Below are positions 18,458 through 26,599 of a stretch of DNA of 64,000 bases, piece by piece. Made by a program: the position numbers and the translations under genes. The stretch is from Bacillus mobilis (GTDB lineage Bacteria; Bacillota; Bacilli; Bacillales; Bacillaceae_G): assembly GCF_001884045.1 (NCBI RefSeq), contig NZ_MACF01000046.1:372001-436000 (forward strand), given 5' to 3'. Below the pieces are notes generated by a model, which was not told the DNA's origin, ran no database searches, and saw only the letters and a list, made by a program, of their open reading frames with translations. Every line of letters starts with the position of its first letter. Positions within the stretch are counted from its first letter, which is position 1.

Positions 18458-19363
18458 ATGGAGCAATTAGTAAATGAGCTTATAGAAGCAAAAGTTGGTC
18501 GCGTGTTAGTGAATGAAGCGTTAGCGCGTTATACCACTATGAAAATAGGTGGACCAGCTGATATTTTAATTGTGCCAAAGCATGTTGCCGGTATTGAAAA
18601 AACGTTGCAGTTAGTAAAAAAATATAAAACAAAGTGGACAGTAATTGGTCGCGGTTCGAACCTTCTTGTATCTGATTTAGGTATAGAAGGTGTCGTTATT
18701 CGTTTAGGAGAAGGATTAGACCACTTAGAAGTCGAAAAACATAGAGTAAGAGTTGGTGGTGGGTATCCCCTTATTAAATTATCAACTTTACTTAGTCGTC
18801 AAGGGTTATCCGGTCTGGAATTTGCCAGTGGTATTCCAGGAAGTGTTGGTGGTGCAGTGTATATGAATGCAGGAGCACATCAATCGGATATATCAAACAT
18901 ATTATCAAAAGCTCTTATTTTGTTTGAAAACGGAACAATTGATTGGTTAACGCATGAAGAAATGGGGTTTTCCTATCGTACTTCTGTATTGCAAACGAAA
19001 CGTCCTGGTATTGTTTTGGAAGCTGAGTTTCAATTGCAGGTAGGAGAGCGTGAAGGAATCGTAAGTGTCATGCAAAAGAATAAAGACTACCGCCGTGAAA
19101 CACAGCCGTGGAATCATCCTTGTGCAGGAAGTATATTTCGGAACCCAATCCCATACTTTGCAGGAAACTTAATAGAAAAGGCGGGGCTTCGTGGTTATCA
19201 AATAGGCGGAGCTCAAATTTCTGAAATGCATGGGAATTTTATTATTAATACTGGGGGAGCCAGTGCGCAAGATGTCTTATCTTTAATTGCATTCATAAAA
19301 CAAACAATCAAGGATAAATTTGGCGTAGAAATGCATACAGAAGTAGAAATCATTGGAAGATAA
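18458..19363 (+). CDS. murB: UDP-N-acetylenolpyruvoylglucosamine reductase
   Basis: 301 residues. FAD- and NADPH-dependent reduction giving UDP-MurNAc. FAD-binding motifs: [16 protein letters not shown] (about 27-42), [14 protein letters not shown] (about 64-77), [18 protein letters not shown] (about 124-141) and the catalytic loop [11 protein letters not shown] (about 218-228), where the proton-donor position carries Cys. The C-terminal [15 protein letters not shown] is present. The lack of the long insert makes it a type II enzyme. ATG 18458 follows GGGGGAG by seven bases; a TTG six bases earlier is too close to that site. Confidence 0.96.
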   Translation: MEQLVNELIEAKVGRVLVNEALARYTTMKIGGPADILIVPKHVAGIEKTLQLVKKYKTKWTVIGRGSNLLVSDLGIEGVVIRLGEGLDHLEVEKHRVRVGGGYPLIKLSTLLSRQGLSGLEFASGIPGSVGGAVYMNAGAHQSDISNILSKALILFENGTIDWLTHEEMGFSYRTSVLQTKRPGIVLEAEFQLQVGEREGIVSVMQKNKDYRRETQPWNHPCAGSIFRNPIPYFAGNLIEKAGLRGYQIGGAQISEMHGNFIINTGGASAQDVLSLIAFIKQTIKDKFGVEMHTEVEIIGR

Positions 19364-19395
19364 CGGTTATTCGTTCCGCTCATTATCATTTATGT

Positions 19396-19437
19396 TATAA
19401 TAAGAAGATAAGAACGGCATGAGGAACATGCCGTTCT
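19396..19437 (+). promoter_or_regulatory. possible promoter with 5'-terminal hairpin before divIB
   Basis: TATAAT at 19396-19401 is a good -10; the -35 region (TTCCGC) is weak. Ten bases downstream, AGAACGGCATG and CATGCCGTTCT (19411-19421 and 19427-19437) form a perfect 11-bp stem. If transcription starts near 19408, the mRNA begins with a hairpin. Only two U follow, so it is probably a stability element or weak attenuator. Confidence 0.5.
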
Positions 19438-19461
19438 TTATGTTACGTAGGGGGATCGTAC

Positions 19462-20232
19462 ATGAAAAATAGTAAAGTGATTAAACTACAGGATCGTGTA
19501 CCAAAGTTAAAAAATCAACAGAAGAAAAACAAGAAAAATGTTAATCATCGGTTGATTCTATACATATCAATTTTATTTTTATTAGTGCTCTTTTTAATTT
19601 ACTTTCGGTCTCCACTAAGCAATATCAAAAAGATAAGTGTGTTTGGAAATCATTATATGACAGATGAACAAGTGATGAAAGAATCAGGTGTGACGTATGA
19701 TACAAGTTATTTCCGAGTGACAGCACATAAAGCAGAAGAAAACCTAACGAAACGAAAAGAAATTAAAGCGGTAAATGTAAAAAAACGTTTTCCAAATAAA
19801 ATTGATGTTCATATTGAAGAATATTTAACGATTGGTTATATAAACAAAGATGGGAAATTACAACCGTTATTAGAGAACGGGAAAACACTCGATGTACTTC
19901 CGAACGGAAAACTCCCTGTTGCAGCGCCAATTTTTGAACCTTTTAAAGAGGAGAAAATGAAGGAGTTAATTGCTGAGCTTGAAAAATTAACACCAACTAT
20001 TTTAAGATCTATTTCTGAGATTCGTTATTCACCGACGAATGCGAATGAAGATCATCTTACTTTATATATGAACGAAGGATACGAAGTGAGCACTACGATT
20101 CAAAATTTCGCAAAGCGTATGGAAGCTTATCCGCTTATCCTAAAAACAATTGAGCCGGGTAAAAAGGTATTAATTGACTTAGAAGTAGGGGCATATACGA
20201 AAGAATTAGGAGCGGAAGAAAAAAAAGAATAG
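19462..20232 (+). CDS. divIB: cell division protein DivIB (FtsQ-like)
   Basis: 256 residues. Bitopic divisome protein acting with FtsL and DivIC at the septum. Basic cytoplasmic tail (about 1-30), membrane segment LILYISILFLLVLFLIYF (about 30-47), POTRA domain starting ISVFGNHYMTDEQVMKESG (about 57-76), then the beta domain and a charged C-terminal tail. ATG 19462 follows AGGGGGATCG. It lies between murB and ftsA as expected, but the B. subtilis neighbours ylxW, ylxX and sbp are absent. Confidence 0.93.
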   Translation: MKNSKVIKLQDRVPKLKNQQKKNKKNVNHRLILYISILFLLVLFLIYFRSPLSNIKKISVFGNHYMTDEQVMKESGVTYDTSYFRVTAHKAEENLTKRKEIKAVNVKKRFPNKIDVHIEEYLTIGYINKDGKLQPLLENGKTLDVLPNGKLPVAAPIFEPFKEEKMKELIAELEKLTPTILRSISEIRYSPTNANEDHLTLYMNEGYEVSTTIQNFAKRMEAYPLILKTIEPGKKVLIDLEVGAYTKELGAEEKKE

Positions 20233-20632
20233 AAAGATAGTTTTCACTACGTCATGGTAGAAAAAACGAAACGAATGTTCTGCTTGATGCATCTGAATTT
20301 ACAAGAATGGTTCATTTGATGAAAAAGATGTAAAAATTCTTAGATTCATACTAGGATTGGTACAAGTTTCACTTTTCTATGAGTACATCTTAGTGTAGAC
20401 TTATACTTGGCGGTAATCTTTACACTTGAAATAGAATTATTTCAAGATAAGCAGTTATTCACAGTTTACTGCGATATTCTTAAATGAATGTTAAATAAAA
20501 ATAAGAAAAATATAGGGTTAAAAAAGGGAAACGTATAAAGACGTTGAATATTTTTCTTATAAATAGTAAAGTTGCGATTGTTGTTCCATATATTGAGTTG
20601 TATGGTATAAATAAAGAAGGAGGTGCCAAAGA
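20233..20632. other. divIB-ftsA intergenic region, 400 bases
   Basis: No convincing gene. It holds a perfect 9-base inverted repeat CTTGAAATA/TATTTCAAG (20425-20433, 20438-20446) without a U-tail, a sigma-H-like promoter at 20523-20549, and the ftsA Shine-Dalgarno AAGGAGGTG at about 20617-20626. A short frame from about 20264 lacks an RBS and was not called. Confidence 0.6.
20523..20549 (+). promoter_or_regulatory. sigma-H-like promoter for ftsAZ
   Basis: AAAGGGAAA (20523-20531) resembles the sigma-H -35 RNAGGAWWW with one mismatch; GTTGAAT (20543-20549) matches the -10 RNNGAAT; the spacer is 11 bases. B. subtilis ftsAZ has a sigma-H promoter that boosts FtsZ at the onset of sporulation, so the location makes sense. 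Expression was not tested. Confidence 0.5.
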
Positions 20633-21940
20633 ATGAACAGCAATGAAATATATGTTAGTCTTGACATCGGTACATCCAATGTTAAAGTCATCATTGGTGA
20701 AATGGTTAATGACAGCTTAAACATTATTGGTGTTGGAAATGTAAAATCAAATGGTTTAAAGAAGGGATCGATAGTTGATATAGACGAGACTGTTCGATCA
20801 ATTAAAAAAGCAATTGAACAAGCTGAGCGCATGGTGGGAATCCACATTGAGCAAGTTGTAGTAGGTGTCAATGCAAACCAGGTACAGCTACTTCCTTGTC
20901 ATGGAGTAGTCGCTGTTTCAAATGAAGATCGTGAAATCGGGAATGAAGATGTCTTACGCGTTCTAGATGCAGCACAAGTTGTGTCAATTGCTCCAGAACG
21001 TGAGTTTATTGATGTGGTACCTCGACAGTTCATTGTAGACGGTCTTGACGAGATTAACGATCCACGCGGGATGATCGGTGTAAGATTAGAAATGGAAGGT
21101 ACACTTATAACAGGCTCGAGAACTTTACTACATAACCTACTTCGTTGTGTAGAAAAAGCAGGTCTTGAAATAGTTGATATTTGTCTTCAACCTTTAGCGG
21201 CTGCAACAGTTGCTATATCTTCAGATGAAAAACATAGAGGAGTAGCCCTTGTTGATATGGGGGGAGGATCTACAACTTTATCTATTTTTAAAGATGGAGA
21301 GTTACAAGCGACGAGCGTATTACCGTTAGGTGGAGACCATATAACGAAGGATATTGCGATTGGGTTGAAAACTTCAACAGAAAATGCAGATCAAATTAAG
21401 TTGAAATATGGACATGCTTTTTATGATACAGCATCTGAAGAAGAGATGTTTACGGTTCCTATTATGGGAAGCGATCAAACAGAACAATATTCTCAGTTGG
21501 AATTATCGGATATAATAGAGGCTCGTGTAGAGGAAATTTTAATGTTTGTTCAAGATGAAGTGCGTAAGTTAGGAGTAAAGCAAGTAGCTTCTGGTTATGT
21601 ACTAACTGGTGGAATTGCTTCTATGCCTGGTGTTCTTGATCTTGCATATGATATTTTACATGAAAATGTTCGTATAGCGACTCCTGATTATATTGGTGTG
21701 CGTGAGCCCCAATATACAAGTGGAGTAGGATTAATTAAACATTCTTATCAAAAAGCTAAATTACGTGGAAAAAATGTGCAGGAAAAGCAAGAACATTTTG
21801 AACCAGTACCAGCACCAGCACCAACGCCGGTACAACAGCAACCTGCGAAACAAAAAACTCGTAATCAAAACAATAATAATCAAAATGATGACCGTATGAT
21901 GTCAAAAGTAAAACGTGTATTCCGTTATTTATGGGATTAA
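20633..21940 (+). CDS. ftsA: cell division protein FtsA
   Basis: 435 residues. Actin-like ATPase that tethers FtsZ to the membrane. Phosphate 1 motif SLDIGTSNVKVIIG (about 9-22), SHS2-type 1C insert, phosphate 2 region VALVDMGGGSTTLSIFKDGE (about 204-223), and an adenosine motif VLTGGIASMPGV (about 324-335). A low-complexity linker (proline-, glutamine- and asparagine-rich, about 385-420) leads to the C-terminal amphipathic membrane-targeting helix ending KVKRVFRYLWD. ftsZ follows after 39 bases and is co-transcribed. Confidence 0.97.
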   Translation: MNSNEIYVSLDIGTSNVKVIIGEMVNDSLNIIGVGNVKSNGLKKGSIVDIDETVRSIKKAIEQAERMVGIHIEQVVVGVNANQVQLLPCHGVVAVSNEDREIGNEDVLRVLDAAQVVSIAPEREFIDVVPRQFIVDGLDEINDPRGMIGVRLEMEGTLITGSRTLLHNLLRCVEKAGLEIVDICLQPLAAATVAISSDEKHRGVALVDMGGGSTTLSIFKDGELQATSVLPLGGDHITKDIAIGLKTSTENADQIKLKYGHAFYDTASEEEMFTVPIMGSDQTEQYSQLELSDIIEARVEEILMFVQDEVRKLGVKQVASGYVLTGGIASMPGVLDLAYDILHENVRIATPDYIGVREPQYTSGVGLIKHSYQKAKLRGKNVQEKQEHFEPVPAPAPTPVQQQPAKQKTRNQNNNNQNDDRMMSKVKRVFRYLWD

Positions 21941-21979
21941 AATTGGACACGAAAAATGAGGTTCTAGGGGGATTTCGAC

Positions 21980-23134
21980 ATGTTAGAGTTTGATACTACT
22001 CAAGATCAATTAGCGAATATAAAAGTTATCGGTGTCGGCGGTGGCGGAAACAATGCTGTAAACCGTATGATTGAACACGGTGTACAAGGTGTAGACTTTA
22101 TCGCTGTGAATACTGATGCACAAGCATTAAATCTATCAAAAGCTGAAACAAAAATGCAAATTGGTGGAAAATTAACACGTGGACTTGGTGCAGGTGCAAA
22201 CCCTGAAGTAGGGAAAAAAGCTGCAGAAGAAAGTAAAGAACAGATCCAAGAAGCACTTCGTGGTGCAGATATGGTCTTCGTAACTGCTGGTATGGGCGGC
22301 GGAACTGGAACTGGTGCAGCTCCAGTTGTTGCCCAAGTTGCAAAAGAATTAGGTGCATTAACAGTTGGTGTTGTAACACGTCCATTTACATTTGAAGGAC
22401 GCAAGCGTGCAACACAAGCAGCATCTGGTATTGCGGCATTTAAAGAAAATGTAGATACACTTATTGTAATTCCAAATGATCGCTTATTAGAGATTGTTGA
22501 TAAAAATACGCCGATGTTAGAAGCATTCCGTGAAGCAGATAACGTATTACGTCAAGGTGTTCAAGGTATTTCTGATTTAATTGCAACACCAGGTTTAATT
22601 AACTTAGACTTCGCAGACGTAAAGACAATTATGTCTAATAGAGGTTCTGCTTTAATGGGTATTGGTTCTGGTAATGGAGAAAATCGTGCTGCTGAAGCTG
22701 CGAAAAAAGCGATTTCTAGTCCATTATTAGAAACATCTATTGATGGAGCTCAAGGTGTTATCATGAATATTACGGGTGGAGCTAACTTAAGCTTATATGA
22801 AGTACAAGAAGCGGCAGACATTGTAGCTTCAGCTTCAGATCCAGAAGTAAATATGATCTTCGGTTCTGTTATTAATGAAGGATTAAAAGATGATATCGTT
22901 GTAACTGTAATTGCAACTGGTTTTGATGATAGTGCTGCGACGCAGCCACCAAAACCAATTATCCGTCCGACTGCGAATCACACGCAACAACAGCAACAGC
23001 AAGTAGCTCAACCTTCAAAACAACGTGAAGTTAAGCGTGAAATGAAACGTGAAGAGCCGGTTGTGCATGAGCGTCATACAGATTCAGATGACATCGATAT
23101 TCCAGCATTCTTACGTAACCGTCGTAGACGATAA
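21980..23134 (+). CDS. ftsZ: cell division protein FtsZ
   Basis: 384 residues. Tubulin-like GTPase forming the Z ring. [17 protein letters not shown] (about 16-32), tubulin signature [14 protein letters not shown] (about 104-117), and T7 loop [11 protein letters not shown] (about 207-217) are intact. The C-terminal linker contains a six-glutamine run (about 337-342) followed by basic residues, and the conserved C-terminal peptide [13 protein letters not shown] binds FtsA and SepF. ATG 21980 follows TAGGGGGAT. A strong terminator comes five bases after the stop. Confidence 0.98.
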   Translation: MLEFDTTQDQLANIKVIGVGGGGNNAVNRMIEHGVQGVDFIAVNTDAQALNLSKAETKMQIGGKLTRGLGAGANPEVGKKAAEESKEQIQEALRGADMVFVTAGMGGGTGTGAAPVVAQVAKELGALTVGVVTRPFTFEGRKRATQAASGIAAFKENVDTLIVIPNDRLLEIVDKNTPMLEAFREADNVLRQGVQGISDLIATPGLINLDFADVKTIMSNRGSALMGIGSGNGENRAAEAAKKAISSPLLETSIDGAQGVIMNITGGANLSLYEVQEAADIVASASDPEVNMIFGSVINEGLKDDIVVTVIATGFDDSAATQPPKPIIRPTANHTQQQQQQVAQPSKQREVKREMKREEPVVHERHTDSDDIDIPAFLRNRRRR

Positions 23135-23138
23135 AAGA

Positions 23139-23165
23139 AAAGGAGCTTTCATGCTCCTTTTTTGT
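23139..23165 (+). terminator. terminator after ftsZ
   Basis: AAAGGAGC and GCTCCTTT arms around TTTCAT, followed by TTTTTG, immediately after the ftsZ stop. Confidence 0.9.
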
Positions 23166-23179
23166 TTTATAAAGGAAAA

Positions 23180-23207
23180 AGATCTGCTAAGCAGGTCTTT
23201 TTTTATT
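23180..23207 (+). terminator. second terminator upstream of spoIIG
   Basis: AGATCTGC and GCAGGTCT (one G-U) around TAA, followed by a seven-base T-run. Together with the preceding hairpin it isolates the sporulation operon from ftsAZ read-through. Confidence 0.8.
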
Positions 23208-23370
23208 TTGTATATTTCGATTTATCCAGCTGTTTTTCGGGCAGTAAGCCCCCAATCTGAAAATTCGGCGAAAGCAAACAAGTATAGTATTCTATGAAAC
23301 ATATACTTTTATTTTTTACCGACAGATTCTGTCTAGAAAGCACAAAATAACAAAAAAACACCTCCGCAAA

Positions 23371-23404
23371 TTGACACACTTTCCTATTGGATATGCATTA
23401 TACT
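23371..23404 (+). promoter_or_regulatory. spoIIG promoter with 22-bp spacer
   Basis: TTGACA (23371-23376) and TATACT (23399-23404) are separated by exactly 22 bases rather than 17. This matches the hallmark of the Spo0A-activated spoIIG promoter of B. subtilis, where phosphorylated Spo0A helps sigma-A use the over-spaced hexamers. A Spo0A-box-like TGTCAAT on the minus strand overlaps the -35, and a CGGCGAA (23266-23272, one mismatch to TGNCGAA) lies about 100 bases upstream; both box calls are tentative. Confidence 0.8.
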
Positions 23405-23434
23405 AGTCTCAACTCAAAAAAAGAGGTGAATTGT

Positions 23435-24352
23435 TTGGTTGTTTACGCCGACGTTGTTTGGTTGCTAAACGCCTGCATTGATTTTCTTTTACTTTTATTA
23501 ACAGCTACCGTGTTAAAAAAGAAGATCAAAAGATGGAGGCTTGTGTTAGGGGCATTTATAGGTTCAACCATTGTTATTTTTGCCTTTACTCCTTTTGCTT
23601 CTATGATGACACATCCAATTATGAAACTACTGTACTCGTTACTAATTGTGTATACAGCATTTGGGTTTACAACGTTTAGAAATTATGCACAAACTGTTTT
23701 TACTTTTTACTTTGTAACCTTTATGGTTGGCGGAGGGTTAATTGGCACTCATTTCTTTTTGCAAACGAATGAAATGGTAAATGGATTGGTTCAATCTCAA
23801 TCCATTTCTTATGGTGATCCAATTAGCTGGTTGTTTGTCGTTTTTGGTTTTCCAGTAATTTATTATTTTTCTAAAAAGCGTATTGAAAGCGTAGAGGTTA
23901 CAAAAATACACTATGATCAAATTGTGAAATTGAAAATTCAATTAGCTGAAGAGGAACTAGAACTTGCAGGTTTAATTGATAGTGGGAACCAACTTTACGA
24001 CCCGTTAACAAAAACACCCGTTATGATTATGCATATTTCATCATTAGAACATTGCTTGCCAGCGTGGTTAACAGAACAAATTTATTCCAAAACAGAGATT
24101 CCTCAAATACCAGAGAATGATTCTGGGTGGGCGACAAAATTACGATTAATTCCTTTCCGAGCAGTAGGAGTAGAGAGTCAATTTTTATGGGCCGTTAAGC
24201 CAGACAGTGTGCAAATTGATTATGAAGGTAGTTCTATTGTAGTCAGCAAAGTATTGATTGGATTAAATACACAACAGTTGTCAACCAATGGAGAGTATCA
24301 ATGTATTGTGCATCCGAAAATGTTAATTTCGCAAAAAGTAGTAATTGCTTAA
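23435..24352 (+). CDS. spoIIGA: pro-sigma-E processing protease SpoIIGA
   Basis: 305 residues. Membrane aspartic protease that cleaves pro-sigma-E at the sporulation septum on a forespore signal. N-terminal half: five membrane segments ([21 protein letters not shown] onward, split near 3-20). C-terminal half: protease domain with the catalytic motif [20 protein letters not shown] (about 180-199), where DSG carries the active aspartate. The start is TTG 23435 (MVVYADVVW), six bases after AGAGGTG. Upstream in-frame ATGs lie at or before the promoter -10, so they cannot be translated from this transcript. sigE follows. Confidence 0.94.
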   Translation: MVVYADVVWLLNACIDFLLLLLTATVLKKKIKRWRLVLGAFIGSTIVIFAFTPFASMMTHPIMKLLYSLLIVYTAFGFTTFRNYAQTVFTFYFVTFMVGGGLIGTHFFLQTNEMVNGLVQSQSISYGDPISWLFVVFGFPVIYYFSKKRIESVEVTKIHYDQIVKLKIQLAEEELELAGLIDSGNQLYDPLTKTPVMIMHISSLEHCLPAWLTEQIYSKTEIPQIPENDSGWATKLRLIPFRAVGVESQFLWAVKPDSVQIDYEGSSIVVSKVLIGLNTQQLSTNGEYQCIVHPKMLISQKVVIA

Positions 24353-24371
24353 TAATGGGAGGCGGGATAAT

Positions 24372-25091
24372 ATGATGAAATTAAAATTTTATTTAGTATA
24401 CCTTTGGTATAAAGTATTGTTGAAATTAGGAATTAAGACCGATGAAATTTATTATATTGGTGGAAGTGAAGCGTTGCCACCACCGTTAACGAAAGAAGAA
24501 GAGGAAGTTCTTTTGAATAAATTGCCAAAAGGAGATCAGGCAGCAAGGTCGTTACTGATTGAACGAAACTTACGGCTAGTTGTATATATAGCAAGAAAGT
24601 TTGAAAATACAGGGATAAATATTGAAGATTTGATTAGTATTGGAACAATCGGCCTTATTAAAGCGGTTAATACATTTAATCCAGAAAAGAAAATAAAATT
24701 AGCAACGTATGCCTCACGTTGTATAGAAAATGAAATTTTAATGCATTTGCGCCGAAATAATAAAAACCGATCAGAAGTTTCTTTTGATGAACCGCTTAAC
24801 ATCGATTGGGACGGGAATGAACTTTTATTATCGGATGTATTAGGTACAGACGATGATATTATTACAAAAGATTTAGAAGCTACTGTAGATCGTCATCTTC
24901 TAATGAAAGCATTGCATCAATTAAATGATCGTGAAAAACAAATTATGGAACTCCGGTTTGGGCTTGCTGGCGAAGAGGAAAAGACGCAAAAAGATGTGGC
25001 AGATATGCTTGGGATTTCACAGTCATACATTTCGCGTTTAGAAAAAAGAATCATAAAAAGATTACGAAAAGAATTTAATAAAATGGTGTAA
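24372..25091 (+). CDS. sigE: RNA polymerase sigma-E factor, pro-form
   Basis: 239 residues. Early mother-cell sporulation sigma factor, made as an inactive precursor. The N-terminal pro-sequence of about 27-29 residues ([20 protein letters not shown]) is amphipathic and membrane-associating and is removed by SpoIIGA. Region 2 ([23 protein letters not shown], split near 69-91) and region 4.2 ([22 protein letters not shown], split near 206-227) are clear. ATG 24372 follows GGGAGGCGGG. It forms the spoIIG operon with spoIIGA, separated by 19 bases. A strong hairpin separates it from sigG. Confidence 0.97.
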   Translation: MMKLKFYLVYLWYKVLLKLGIKTDEIYYIGGSEALPPPLTKEEEEVLLNKLPKGDQAARSLLIERNLRLVVYIARKFENTGINIEDLISIGTIGLIKAVNTFNPEKKIKLATYASRCIENEILMHLRRNNKNRSEVSFDEPLNIDWDGNELLLSDVLGTDDDIITKDLEATVDRHLLMKALHQLNDREKQIMELRFGLAGEEEKTQKDVADMLGISQSYISRLEKRIIKRLRKEFNKMV

Positions 25092-25092
25092 A

Positions 25093-25133
25093 GAAGAAGA
25101 CCAGCCGTTATCTAGGCTGGTCTTCTTCTCTTT
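25093..25133 (+). terminator. terminator between sigE and sigG
   Basis: GAAGAAGACCAGCC (25093-25106) and GGCTGGTCTTCTTC (25115-25128) form a perfect 14-bp stem with an eight-base loop and CTCTTT after. It limits read-through from spoIIG into sigG. Confidence 0.85.
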
Positions 25134-25193
25134 CGTTGTATGGGAAGAGACAACGAAAATGAAAAATGAAGAGAAAACCGCATGCATAAAATC

Positions 25194-25242
25194 CCCTCCA
25201 AAGGAAATACTTTACACTGTACAGCAACTCCCGATAGGAGGG
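25194..25242 (+). promoter_or_regulatory. secondary structures masking the sigG Shine-Dalgarno
   Basis: The sigG Shine-Dalgarno (GGAGGG, 25237-25242) can pair locally with CTCC at 25228-25231 (loop CGATA) or, over a longer distance, with CCCTCC at 25194-25199. Both would hide the ribosome site. B. subtilis sigG has a leader hairpin that reduces translation, so a conserved mechanism is plausible. Confidence 0.6.
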
Positions 25243-25248
25243 AACACT

Positions 25249-26028
25249 TTGACGAGAAACAAAGTAGAAATTTGCGGTGTTGATACAGCTAAACTTCCCG
25301 TACTAAAAAATGATGAAATGCGTAAATTATTTCGTGAAATGCAAAGTGGAGAGATAAGCGCAAGAGAGAAATTAGTGAATGGAAACTTACGTCTTGTACT
25401 GAGCGTCATCCAAAGATTTAATAACAGAGGAGAATATGTTGACGATTTATTTCAAGTTGGTTGTATCGGACTTATGAAATCCATTGATAATTTTGATTTA
25501 GGCCAAAATGTAAAATTTTCAACGTATGCTGTGCCGATGATTATTGGGGAAATACGCAGATATTTGCGTGATAACAATCCGATTCGCGTATCTCGATCAT
25601 TACGAGATATTGCGTATAAAGCGTTACAAGTAAGAGAGAAATTGATTGCAGAAAATTCAAAAGAACCAACAGCAATGGATATTGCAAAAGTGCTTGAAGT
25701 GACTCATGAAGAAATTGTTTTTGCTTTAGATGCGATTCAAGATCCAGTTTCATTATTTGAGCCGATTTATAACGATGGGGGAGATCCTATTTTTGTTATG
25801 GATCAGTTAAGTGATGAAAAACAAAAGGACGAGCAGTGGGTTGAAGAGTTAGCATTGAAAGAAGGAATGAAGCGTTTAAATGATCGTGAGAAAATGATTA
25901 TTCGAAAACGTTTCTTCCAAGGAAAAACACAAATGGAAGTCGCAGAAGAAATTGGGATTTCTCAAGCGCAAGTGTCACGTTTAGAGAAATCGGCTATTAA
26001 ACAAATGAATAAGACGATTCAAGGATAA
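25249..26028 (+). CDS. sigG: RNA polymerase sigma-G factor
   Basis: 259 residues. Late forespore sigma factor. Starts MTRNKVEICGVDT, the usual sigma-G N-terminus, including the CGVDTxKLPVL segment that contacts anti-sigma factors. Region 2 (LVLSVIQRFNNRGEYVDDLF, about 55-74), region 3 and region 4.2 (TQMEVAEEIGISQAQVSRLEKS, split near 229-250) are intact. The start is TTG at 25249, six bases after TAGGAGGG; a longer reading from 25159 has no RBS. The weak start codon and masked Shine-Dalgarno suggest low translation. A terminator lies between sigE and sigG, as expected for separate forespore control. Confidence 0.96.
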   Translation: MTRNKVEICGVDTAKLPVLKNDEMRKLFREMQSGEISAREKLVNGNLRLVLSVIQRFNNRGEYVDDLFQVGCIGLMKSIDNFDLGQNVKFSTYAVPMIIGEIRRYLRDNNPIRVSRSLRDIAYKALQVREKLIAENSKEPTAMDIAKVLEVTHEEIVFALDAIQDPVSLFEPIYNDGGDPIFVMDQLSDEKQKDEQWVEELALKEGMKRLNDREKMIIRKRFFQGKTQMEVAEEIGISQAQVSRLEKSAIKQMNKTIQG

Positions 26029-26057
26029 GGTTTCACCATTTATGGTGAAACCTTTTT
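26027..26057 (+). terminator. terminator after sigG
   Basis: AAGGTTTCACCAT and ATGGTGAAACCTT form a 13-bp stem with a two-base loop, followed by TTT. It overlaps the sigG stop. Confidence 0.88.
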
Positions 26058-26082
26058 ATATGTAATATAGTTTGTCTTCGCT

Positions 26083-26110
26083 CATAGTAGGGAAGTTGTG
26101 TTCATATAAT
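26083..26110 (+). promoter_or_regulatory. possible sigma-E-type promoter before ylmC
   Basis: CATATAAT (26103-26110) resembles the sigma-E -10 (CATACANT), with a CATA-containing -35 candidate at 26083-26086. The spacing is 16 bases, slightly long. A guess only; ylmC-family genes are sporulation-linked. Confidence 0.25.
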
Positions 26111-26199
26111 GAAAATCATATGGGGTTAGTAGAGGTGCTTCCTGTAAATTTGAGAAACGGTGTTTTTTCAATTCGTCATATATAAGGGAGAGGATGAAA

Positions 26200-26478
26200 G
26201 TGATAAGAATTTCGGAGTTGCAGATGAAAGAGATAATAAATGTTTCGGATGGAAAAAGGCTTGGAAATATTGGAGATATCGAAATTGATATAAACACAGG
26301 GAAGATCGGGTCTATTATTATTTCCAAACAGGCACGCATGTTAGGGATTTTTGGGAAAGATGTAGAAATTGTAATTCCTTGGAAGGAAATTGTGAAAATT
26401 GGGGAAGATGTCATACTTGTTAGAGTAAATCCGGTTAATTCTGTAACAGAATCAATACAAACACCGACAATTTCATAA
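26200..26478 (+). CDS. ylmC: YlmC/YmxH family PRC-barrel protein
   Basis: 92 residues from GTG 26200 (MIRISELQ), or 94 from ATG 26194. GTG is preferred because AGGGAGAGG (26185-26193) abuts the ATG but is well spaced for GTG, and relatives begin MI(R/S)IS. It is a small PRC-barrel domain protein: VSDGKRLGNIGDIEIDINTG (about 16-35) and VEIVIPWKEIVKIGEDVILV (about 57-76) are the two typical beta motifs. The family is found in spore formers and often labelled sporulation protein YlmC/YmxH; molecular function is unknown. It sits between sigG and pgeF as in B. subtilis. Confidence 0.8.
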   Translation: MIRISELQMKEIINVSDGKRLGNIGDIEIDINTGKIGSIIISKQARMLGIFGKDVEIVIPWKEIVKIGEDVILVRVNPVNSVTESIQTPTIS

Positions 26479-26599
26479 AGAATATTACAAATTCCTCTTT
26501 TTTTTCTGTTGGGATTATGAAAAAATAAAAGTATGGTAAAATAGACAGGAAGTACCATGCTTTTTTATGTTATTTTAATTAAAAAGGGGTCGCTTTGTT

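Noticed and set aside
20264-20329. Short frame after divIB as a relic of ylxW or sbp
   Set aside because: About 21 codons, no RBS, and no recognisable resemblance to those families.
22006-22404. Long leftward frame within ftsZ
   Set aside because: Composition shadow of the highly biased ftsZ codons; no RBS and low-complexity product.
23232-23255. GGGCAGTAAGCCCCC-type GC-rich patch, and a similar one at about 52428-52455, as a dispersed repeat
   Set aside because: The two copies align poorly and I cannot demonstrate a repeat family from this window.
23387-23434. Upstream ATG starts for spoIIGA
   Set aside because: They lie at or before the promoter -10, upstream of the expected transcript start.
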